A stretch of 20,085 bases of DNA from an uncultured Eubacterium sp. (lineage in GTDB: Bacteria; Bacillota_A; Clostridia; Lachnospirales; Lachnospiraceae). The notes below the pieces were generated by a model. That model was not told the DNA's origin. It saw nothing but the letters and a program-made list of their open reading frames with translations, and ran no database searches. The first letter of the stretch is position 1. Each line of letters begins with the position of its first letter. The stretch spans positions 1-20,085 of the forward strand of contig CAJUSH010000052.1 of assembly GCA_910589045.1 (NCBI GenBank), given 5' to 3'. Both the position numbers and the translations under genes were made by a program. Positions 1-5,674 of this stretch are shown here, piece by piece.

Positions 1-582
1 CCCAAGCTACACTGTAGCTTTGATACCTCTATTATACAGCAAATAAACTATTTAGGCTTGTATTTACTACAAAATATATGAACTTTTCAAGGTACTATAG
101 CGGGGCTTTTGCCCCCAACATCATGGAATGGGTAAAAAAATGCAGATAAGAAACAGTATCGTAAATTTTCTTGTATTTACAGAACAGAATGGGGAAGAAA
201 TATTAAGAAATAAAGGAAAGGTATCTGCCGAAATTGCCAAAAGTTCTGCAGTAACTTAGCAATAACTGCCCATCAATTTTCACTGTACTTAGCAGCTATT
301 TTCCATCACCCCAACGGAGTTATGCGGGTTTGCGGCCTTTTGACCGCTAAAAAGTGAAAAAAGTTCGTGGTAATTACACCGATTATTTTTTATAATCGTT
401 CTTTTCAGCTTCGCTCGCCTGTCGGATGATATTTTTTCATAAGCTATCGGCCCGGCGTTTTGAAAGAAAACACGATTGATGAAACGGTTCATTGATGGTA
501 TATTATCAATAGTTCTTTTTGAACGGAAAAACAGTCTGGTCTGGACAGTCATCAATTATTTGCATAAGGACGGTACATAAGC
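1..582. other. AT-rich intergenic region without a convincing gene
   Basis: No reading frame here has a ribosome binding site or a recognisable protein. Three small hairpins can be seen. One has 7-bp arms with a 3-nt loop at 4-20 (AAGCTAC/GTAGCTT). One is GGGGC-TTTT-GCCCC at 102-115. One is AT-rich at 380-398 (CGATTAT/ATAATCG with a T5 loop) and is followed by a U-rich stretch, so it could be a weak terminator. An 88-codon minus-strand frame (289-555) covers the promoter listed below and has no Shine-Dalgarno sequence, so I treat it as chance. Confidence 0.6.
476..504 (+). promoter_or_regulatory. Sigma-70-type promoter for the DUF4317 gene
   Basis: TTGATG (476-481) and TATATT (499-504) are separated by exactly 17 bp and lie about 80 bp upstream of the ATG at 583. 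The match to TTGACA/TATAAT is good. No other promoter as good is seen between here and the first gene. Start-site mapping has not been done. Confidence 0.6.
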
Positions 583-1215
583 ATGATAGACAGAGAAGAT
601 ATGATGGAGCTGACACGGCGGATGACACCTGCACGGACATCCATGACAAGGATCGCGGGGTGCTACGTGGATGGAGACGGGGAATTTGACGGGAGCTTCA
701 ACACAAATTTTTTAAACCTCTCCGCAGCCGAGAAGGCAAAAAATCTCAAGCTGGCAAAGGCAGTGCCCTTTTCCGGTACAAATGAAAACCTGAAGGATTA
801 TAAGTACCCGGCGGCGTCCAAAAAGCCGGGGAGCATGTGGCAGCTTTTGATGGCGATGAAGGCATGCGGCCTGAAAAATGACGCGTTGATGGACACGTTT
901 TATGATGTTGTCATGGAACACTACAAAACGGATGCTGCGTATGCAATCCTGGTGTTCCATGACCGCTATGACGTTCCGGTGAAGGCTGCCGATAAGGAGC
1001 GGCTTGGGGAATCGGAGGAGGTATTTGAGTATCTCATCTGTGTGGTCTGTCCGCTTGCGGGGGAATATGAGCCGGGTGAGCCGGAATGCGGGTTTTTGTT
1101 CCCGGCCTTCATCGGACGGAGCGGGGATGCGGATTATGTGAATGTGTTTCAGAGGCAGCCGGACAGGGCGCACACGGAGCTGGCGCGGGAGATTCTCGGG
1201 GCAGCTCCGGCGTGA
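583..1215 (+). CDS. Short DUF4317-family protein (N-terminal part only)
   Basis: The 210-residue product resembles the N-terminal half of DUF4317 proteins. It opens with an acidic/basic helix and the pattern TRIAGCYVDGDGE (residues 22-34), followed by a segment like the family's LILVFHDRYDVP and VVCPL regions and the FLFPAF motif near residue 172. From memory, family members are usually close to 400 residues, so the C-terminal half is missing. No continuation is seen in the following 160 bases in any frame. The start ATG has AAGGA at 566-570, a rather long 12 nt upstream. Family function is unknown and the protein looks cytoplasmic. It may be a natural short form or a remnant. The following AI-2E gene is 162 bp away and may be co-transcribed. 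Confidence 0.75.
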   Translation: MIDREDMMELTRRMTPARTSMTRIAGCYVDGDGEFDGSFNTNFLNLSAAEKAKNLKLAKAVPFSGTNENLKDYKYPAASKKPGSMWQLLMAMKACGLKNDALMDTFYDVVMEHYKTDAAYAILVFHDRYDVPVKAADKERLGESEEVFEYLICVVCPLAGEYEPGEPECGFLFPAFIGRSGDADYVNVFQRQPDRAHTELAREILGAAPA

Positions 1216-1377
1216 GATTATCGGGAAGCAACGATGCTGCTTCTCACACCCGGGCCACGCAGCACAACGGCAAGGCGAATCTCCCGGGAATCAGAAAGAG
1301 CATTGCATTCCGGGCAAACCTCGTGTAGAATATGGGAAGGAAATATACATGCTTTTGGTGAGGAGGAATGCACGGGA

Positions 1378-2529
1378 ATGAAACTGGATAAGCAGACGAT
1401 GAGAGGTATCCGGCAGATTATTTTATTTATTGCGCTGGTGGTGCTGTGTGTCATAAATATCAGGGAGCTGTTTGGCGCTGCTAAATTTGTGCTTGGAATT
1501 TTGCAGCCCTTTCTGTGGGGCGGTGCGATCGCCTTTGCAGTGAACATTCCATTGAACGGGATCGAAAAACGCGTGTTAAAGGGCTGGCAGGGCAGGCGCG
1601 CCGAAAAGCTGAAACGACCGGTGTGCATGCTGCTGTCGCTGCTGCTTATTGTTCTTGTGCTTGTGTTTGTGGTTCTGACGGTGGTTCCGCAGCTTGGCAA
1701 AACGCTCGTGGATTTGGGGAATAAGCTTCCGGCGTTTGTGGACGCGTCGGTGGAGGAGCTGGAAAGGCTCTGTGCTTCGAATCCGCAGATCGTGGGATAT
1801 TTGCAGGAGCTGGAGCATATGTCCTTCGACTGGGATAAAATCTTAGACGGCACCATGCGCTTTCTGCAAAACGGCGTGGGAAGCATGGTAAGCTCCACGG
1901 TATCCGTTGCGGGAACCATTATCGGTGCGGTCGTCAATATCGCGGTGGCAATCATTTTTTCGCTCTACGTGCTCTCGCAGAAGGAGCGGCTCGGGGATCA
2001 GGGAAGACGTATTTTAAGTGCGTATCTGCCCCGGAGGGCGAATGCGCAGGTGCTGCGGGTGCTTGGGCTTTTGAACGGTAATTTTAACAGCTTTATTACC
2101 GGGCAATGTCTGGAGGCAGTGATTCTTGGAACGATGTTTGTAATCGTGCTGGCGGTTTTCAGAATTCCCTATGCACTGCTGATCGGCGTTCTGATTGCAT
2201 TCACGGCGCTGATACCGATTGTAGGGGCATTTATCGGCTGTGTGGTAGGCGCTTTTTTGATCCTGGTGGACAATCCTGCAAAGGCGGTCGTATTTGTCGT
2301 TATTTTCCTGGTGCTGCAGCAGGTCGAGGGAAACCTGATCTATCCTCACGTTGTGGGAAATTCGGTGGGGCTTCCCTCTGTATGGGTGCTGGTGGCGGTA
2401 ACCCTGGGCGGGAGCCTGATGGGGGTTGCGGGAATGCTTTTGTTTATTCCGCTGTTTTCCACTGCTTATACGCTGTTTAAGGATGATGTAAATATGCGGA
2501 ACGAAAAACGGTACGATTCCGACCCGTGA
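1378..2529 (+). CDS. AI-2E transporter family / PerM-like membrane protein
   Basis: This 383-residue polytopic membrane protein belongs to the AI-2E transporter (PerM) family. The family includes autoinducer-2 exporters and Na+/H+ antiporter-like members, so the substrate cannot be read from sequence. Hydrophobic segments lie around residues 12-30, 36-56, 82-104, 178-200, 245-262, 266-298, 303-315 and 336-365. Family motifs are FITGQCLEAVILG near 239-251, ALIPIVGAFIG at 277-287 and NLIYPHVVGNSVGLP near 319-333. The long amphipathic stretch between segments (about 105-170) is typical. I chose the ATG at 1378 because AGGAGGA lies 10 nt upstream (1361-1367). An open extension back to 1234 lacks a binding site and is not hydrophobic. 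A HAD phosphatase follows after 68 bp, probably in the same transcript. Confidence 0.9.
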   Translation: MKLDKQTMRGIRQIILFIALVVLCVINIRELFGAAKFVLGILQPFLWGGAIAFAVNIPLNGIEKRVLKGWQGRRAEKLKRPVCMLLSLLLIVLVLVFVVLTVVPQLGKTLVDLGNKLPAFVDASVEELERLCASNPQIVGYLQELEHMSFDWDKILDGTMRFLQNGVGSMVSSTVSVAGTIIGAVVNIAVAIIFSLYVLSQKERLGDQGRRILSAYLPRRANAQVLRVLGLLNGNFNSFITGQCLEAVILGTMFVIVLAVFRIPYALLIGVLIAFTALIPIVGAFIGCVVGAFLILVDNPAKAVVFVVIFLVLQQVEGNLIYPHVVGNSVGLPSVWVLVAVTLGGSLMGVAGMLLFIPLFSTAYTLFKDDVNMRNEKRYDSDP

Positions 2530-2597
2530 AAGGCAGCCGAAAAACAGATTGCCCGGGAAGGCGGTCGGAAAACGGAAGAAAGGAGAGGGAGAGGCGG

Positions 2598-3440
2598 ATG
2601 GGTAAAATTATTTTTCTGGACGTGGACGGTACGCTGGTGGATTATGAGAACAGGCTTCCCGCTTCTGCGGTGAGAGCCATCCGGCAGGCGAGAAGCAGCG
2701 GGCACCGGGTATATATCTGCACGGGAAGGAGCCGGGCGGAGGTTTATCCGCAGCTGTGGGAGATCGGACTGGACGGCATGATCGGCGGCAACGGCAGCTA
2801 TGTAGAGGATCACGGCCATGTGGTGATGCATCGGCTCATCACCCTGGAGCAGTGCACGCGGATCGTTGACTGGCTTCATGCGCGGGGGCTTGAGTTTTAT
2901 CTGGAGAGCAACAACGGGCTGTTTGCCAGCGAGCATTTTGAGGAGGCGGCGCAGCCCGCGATCCGACTTTACAGCAAGCGAAAGGAGCGGGCGGGCGCGG
3001 AGCAGGTCACGGTCCGCTCCGTCTTTCCCGATATGATCTTTGACGGAAAGCTGTACCGGGACGATCTCAATAAAGTCAGCTTTCTGCTGTCAGACTATCA
3101 GGACTATGTGGATGCGAAGGCGGCTTTTCCGGATTTGAAGGCGGGAACCTGGGGCGGAAAGGACGAGGAAGCCCTTTTCGGGGATCTGGGCGTAAAGGAT
3201 ATTGACAAGGCGGTGGCGGTGGAAGCGCTGCTTTCGTATATCCATGGAAACCGGGAGGACACCATCGCATTTGGAGACGCGAAGGTTGACCTTCCGATGC
3301 TGGAATGCTGTGCTGTGGGCGTTGCCATGGGAAACGGCGGCCCAGAGATCCGGGCGGCTGCTGATTACGTCACGGCCCCGGTGGATCAGGACGGGCTGTA
3401 CCAGGCGTTTGAGGCGCTCGGCCTGCTGGGTCAGCTATAA
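2598..3440 (+). CDS. Cof-type HAD-IIB family hydrolase (sugar or nucleotide phosphatase)
   Basis: A 280-residue cytoplasmic phosphatase of the HAD superfamily, subclass IIB (Cof/YidA-like). Such enzymes dephosphorylate small phosphosugars or cofactors through a phospho-aspartate. Motif I is DVDGT with nucleophile D8 and acid/base D10. Motif II is T42 in CTGRS. The motif III lysine is K204 in DIDK, and motif IV is GDAKVDLP with D227 and D231. The cap domain fills about residues 85-195. The start is the ATG after a purine-rich AGGAGAGGGAG stretch. A longer in-frame extension to 2526 overlaps the upstream stop and has no family similarity. A terminator follows 34 bp after the stop. Specificity is unknown. 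A second, only distantly similar Cof-type protein lies at 19091-19957. Confidence 0.9.
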   Translation: MGKIIFLDVDGTLVDYENRLPASAVRAIRQARSSGHRVYICTGRSRAEVYPQLWEIGLDGMIGGNGSYVEDHGHVVMHRLITLEQCTRIVDWLHARGLEFYLESNNGLFASEHFEEAAQPAIRLYSKRKERAGAEQVTVRSVFPDMIFDGKLYRDDLNKVSFLLSDYQDYVDAKAAFPDLKAGTWGGKDEEALFGDLGVKDIDKAVAVEALLSYIHGNREDTIAFGDAKVDLPMLECCAVGVAMGNGGPEIRAAADYVTAPVDQDGLYQAFEALGLLGQL

Positions 3441-3473
3441 AAGTAACCGAAAGCAGATAAAAAACGGTAAAAT

Positions 3474-3509
3474 GGCAGTTTGCAGTTATAGGCGGACTGC
3501 CGTTTTTTT
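3474..3509 (+). terminator. Intrinsic terminator after the HAD phosphatase
   Basis: GGCAGT (3474-3479) pairs with ACTGCC (3496-3501), followed by G and seven Ts (3503-3509). It closes the plus-strand transcript that meets the convergent two-component genes. On the minus strand the same hairpin is also followed by a T-rich stretch, so it could work both ways. Confidence 0.75.
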
Positions 3510-3510
3510 C

Positions 3511-3558
3511 AAAAAATTTCTGAAAGAGAGCGACAGCCCGTACCGCCAGGCTGCCGCT
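3511..3558 (-). terminator. Terminator of the two-component operon
   Basis: Read on the minus strand, the arms 3549-3558 and 3529-3538 form a 10-bp stem (AGCGGCAGCC with GGCTGTCGCT, one G-U pair) right after the kinase stop codon. A T-rich run ending near 3511 follows. On the plus strand the same bases pair less well (one A-C mismatch), which favours minus-strand use. Confidence 0.7.
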
Positions 3559-3561
3559 TTT

Positions 3562-4593
3562 TCATCGCCGCGGCAGGTGCAGCGAAAACGTGGAGCCTTT
3601 CGCAGCTTCCGAAATAACCTTGATGTAGCCGCCCTGCATGGTGATGATCTCACGGGCGAGATACAGGCCGATGCCGATACCATCCACATCATGCACAGAT
3701 TCCTCCCGGTAGAAGCGTTTGAAGATGGTAGCCTGGGCGCTCTCCGGGATGCCCCGGCCCGTGTCGGTCACGTCGATTTTTGCATACATTTCCCACATCT
3801 GCACCGTCACGCAAATGTTCCCGCCAGAGGGTGTATATTTTACCGCATTGTCCAGAAGATTGAACAGAGCCTCAGCAGTCCAGCGGCTGTCGTGGGCGAT
3901 CATAAGATCTTCGGGGCAGTCCACGGATAGGGTGATCTGCTTTTGCTCCATTGGGGCAAGGACACCGTTGATGGCGGCGGCAAGGGTGTCGGCAATCGGG
4001 GCGTCCTTTTTTTCCAGGGTGATAACGCCGGTTTCCAGCCGGGAGGTCTTGACCATCGCACGAATCAGGAAATCGAGCTTGTCAAGCTGGCTCCCCGTGG
4101 CCTGTAAGAACTCCCGTCGCTTTTCCCCGGATACCGGCCGGGTCAACAGAGTGTCGTTGAGCATTTTCAAATTGGCAATGGGGGTTTTCGTCTGATGGGA
4201 TATATCCGACACCAGAGATTGCAGCCCGGCTTTTTCTTCTTCCACCTTACGCCGGTTTTCCTGCATGGTGTTGTAAAGCCGTTCCAGCCGGTGGCTGATA
4301 CGTGCCAGAAGGGTTTCCGCCTCGTAATCAACCTGAGGACGTTCGGTGCCGTCCATCATGCCGTCCAGTGTCCGGCACAGGCTGTCCGTAAATCGGGCCA
4401 GCTTTTGCTGGAAGTATTTTAAAAAGACCGCACCCCATACAAAGAGGACAGCGGTCAGGAGCAGGCCGCAGAGTACGACCCGGCCATCGCGCGTCAGAGC
4501 GTACAATGCCGCCAGTACGGCGGCGGCGGTCAGAGCCGTCCCCGCACCAACGAACCACAAAAATCTGCGGACAGAGAGCTTTTGTAGATTCAC
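3562..4593 (-). CDS. Membrane sensor histidine kinase
   Basis: A 343-residue HisKA/HATPase kinase. Two hydrophobic segments (about residues 11-32 and 38-58) are joined by only about five residues, so there is almost no extracellular domain. This is the layout of intramembrane-sensing kinases of Firmicutes. The H box is SDISHQTKTP with phospho-acceptor H133. The N box is LFNLLDNAVKYTPSGG (N245, N249). The G1 box is DTGRG at 277-281 and the G2 box GIGIGL at 305-310. The start codon is GTG (complement of 4591-4593) and overlaps the response-regulator stop by 4 bases as GTGA, so the pair is translationally coupled. Kinases of this layout often work with a BceAB/FtsX-like ABC transporter, but none is present here. 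The signal is unknown. Confidence 0.9.
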   Translation of the reverse strand: MNLQKLSVRRFLWFVGAGTALTAAAVLAALYALTRDGRVVLCGLLLTAVLFVWGAVFLKYFQQKLARFTDSLCRTLDGMMDGTERPQVDYEAETLLARISHRLERLYNTMQENRRKVEEEKAGLQSLVSDISHQTKTPIANLKMLNDTLLTRPVSGEKRREFLQATGSQLDKLDFLIRAMVKTSRLETGVITLEKKDAPIADTLAAAINGVLAPMEQKQITLSVDCPEDLMIAHDSRWTAEALFNLLDNAVKYTPSGGNICVTVQMWEMYAKIDVTDTGRGIPESAQATIFKRFYREESVHDVDGIGIGLYLAREIITMQGGYIKVISEAAKGSTFSLHLPRR

Positions 4594-5279
4594 CTGCGCT
4601 CACCGCCCATCCACTGATAGCCTATGCCATAGGCCGTTTTGATGTACTTGCGCTCGGCGGTTTCAATCTTTTTTCGGATGCGGCTGATGATGGTGGTCAG
4701 GGTATGCTCGTCCACAAAGTCGCCGTCGATGTCCCACAGCTTTTCCAAAAGCTGCCGCTTCGTCAGAATTATACGGGGGTTCTTAACAAACAGGGACAGG
4801 GTACGGTACTGCTTTGGGGTGAAGTCCAGCGGTTGCCCCGCCAGCGATGCCGACTGTTCGGAAAAGTCGATTTTCAAAACGCCGTCATCGTACAGGTCAT
4901 GCCGGGGATGCCGCAGCTCCATATTGGCGAAAACGGCTGCAACCTTTTTGCACAGCACGGCGATGGAAAAAGGCTTTGTGATGTAGTCCGCGCCGCCCGC
5001 CTCGTAGCCTTTGAGCATATCGCTTTCTTTGTCATTGGCGGTCAGGAACATGATATAGGTTTGCTGTCCCCGACTGCGGATTTCGTTACACAGCTCAAGG
5101 CCGCACCCGTCCGGAAGGTTAATATCCAACAGCGCCAGATGAAATTCTGCCTGCTGCAAACAATTCACGGCAGAAGCAAAGGTACAGGCCGATGTTACCT
5201 CGCAGCCGTCAGAGGTCAGATTATAGGCAAGTGTTTTATTCAGGAGGATATCGTCCTCCACCAGTAGTATTTTCTTCAT
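4590..5279 (-). CDS. OmpR/PhoB-family response regulator
   Basis: A 229-residue DNA-binding response regulator partnered with the kinase encoded just downstream. The receiver domain (1-120) has the acidic pocket EDD at 8-10, phospho-acceptor D52 in LLDINLPDG, T80 and K102 in ITKPF. The C-terminal winged helix (about 130-226) has LTKRQLLEKLW and the terminal YIKTAYGIGYQW pattern of the Trans_Reg_C domain. I start at MKKILLVEDD (ATG complement of 5277-5279), with GGAAA about 10 nt upstream. Eleven further upstream codons remain open but do not match the family. It is transcribed away from the GH106-like gene, and the 395-bp space between the two start codons contains both promoters. Confidence 0.92.
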   Translation of the reverse strand: MKKILLVEDDILLNKTLAYNLTSDGCEVTSACTFASAVNCLQQAEFHLALLDINLPDGCGLELCNEIRSRGQQTYIMFLTANDKESDMLKGYEAGGADYITKPFSIAVLCKKVAAVFANMELRHPRHDLYDDGVLKIDFSEQSASLAGQPLDFTPKQYRTLSLFVKNPRIILTKRQLLEKLWDIDGDFVDEHTLTTIISRIRKKIETAERKYIKTAYGIGYQWMGGERR

Positions 5280-5359
5280 GCGCGCATTTCCTTTCCAGGG
5301 CTGGTATATCAATCAGCATAAAATCAAATTGTTGCAGAAATGTCCTAAAATTCAAACCT

Positions 5360-5388
5360 ATTATATTGCGTTTTTCGCCGATGCTCAA
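5360..5388 (-). promoter_or_regulatory. Promoter of the two-component operon
   Basis: On the minus strand TTGAGC (complement of 5383-5388) and a perfect TATAAT (complement of 5360-5365) are spaced by 17 bp, about 80 bp upstream of the regulator ATG at 5279. It points away from the catabolic promoter at 5445-5473. Confidence 0.75.
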
Positions 5389-5395
5389 TACATAA

Positions 5396-5497
5396 AGCAA
5401 AAAAGACAAACCGGCTGCAGCGGAAGTCAGATTAAGAAAAAGCATTGACAATCCCCGCGGTATCCTGTATGGTAATAGCATAAAAGACAAATCGGCT
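5396..5497 (+). repeat. 21-bp direct repeat flanking the first leader promoter
   Basis: Bases 5396-5416 and 5477-5497 match at 19 of 21 positions (core AAAAGACAAA[C/T]CGGCT), offset by 81 bp. The first copy lies just upstream of the -35 of the divergent two-component promoter. The second lies at the expected start of transcription of the GH106-like gene and runs into the RAT element. It may be a paired operator or a relic of a duplicated leader. Only the sequence match is certain. Confidence 0.55.
5445..5473 (+). promoter_or_regulatory. Promoter of the GH106-like gene (leader A)
   Basis: A perfect -35 TTGACA (5445-5450) is followed by a 17-bp spacer and a weak -10 TATGGT (5468-5473). The block AAAAAGCATTGACAAT plus CCCGCG recurs almost unchanged at 8321-8343 in front of the second leader, so this is a duplicated and conserved control module. 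The weak -10 leaves room for activation or for weak basal expression. Confidence 0.75.
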
Positions 5498-5528
5498 TGT
5501 CACTTCTCCGAAGGCTTTCCCGAAAATT
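5494..5528 (+). promoter_or_regulatory. RAT-like antiterminator element (leader A)
   Basis: The RNA fits the LicT/SacY/BglG target plan GG-nUUGU-nACU-stem-AGGC-n(3-4)-CC. Here it reads GGCTTGTCAC, then CTTC-TCC-GAAG as the inner stem, then GCTTTCCCG. The basal pair is CGG (5493-5495) with CCG (5520-5522). Its 5' half overlaps the left arm of the terminator below, so the two folds exclude each other. A gene for a protein of the right family lies at 10468-11295. Confidence 0.75.
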
Positions 5529-5568
5529 CTTTTAAGGATTTTTGGCGCGGTTTCGGAGAAGTTTTTTT
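5502..5568 (+). terminator. Leader A intrinsic terminator (attenuator)
   Basis: ACTTCTCCGAA (5502-5512) pairs perfectly with TTCGGAGAAGT (5552-5562), giving an 11-bp stem followed by a run of seven Ts (5562-5568). It lies between the promoter and the GH106-like gene. It would stop transcription unless the RAT hairpin is held by the antiterminator. Confidence 0.85.
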
Positions 5569-5607
5569 GTCTTATTTATTTTAATTATATATCTGGGTAT
5601 ATATATT

Positions 5608-5631
5608 CAGGAAATTGCTGCAAATTTCCTG
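5608..5631 (+). repeat. 9-bp inverted repeat in the 5' untranslated region
   Basis: CAGGAAATT (5608-5616) and AATTTCCTG (5623-5631) are perfect inverted repeats around a 6-nt centre. They lie downstream of the leader terminator and 25 nt before the ribosome binding site (AAAGGAGGT, 5656-5664). It could be a protein operator acting as a roadblock or an mRNA hairpin. Leader B has no copy of it. Confidence 0.5.
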
Positions 5632-5674
5632 CACGGAAAAAATTTGATCGGTATTAAAGGAGGTTCTGGTTATC

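Noticed and set aside
102..115. GGGGC-TTTT-GCCCC hairpin as a terminator
   Set aside because: Five-base-pair stem with no following T-run and no visible gene upstream inside the window.
289..555. 88-codon minus-strand reading frame, basic and lysine/arginine-rich
   Set aside because: No ribosome binding site, no recognisable family, and it covers the promoter of the plus-strand gene.
1218..1955. Long minus-strand frame opposite the AI-2E gene (245 codons)
   Set aside because: Serine/threonine-rich shadow of a clearly conserved membrane protein on the other strand; no start signal.
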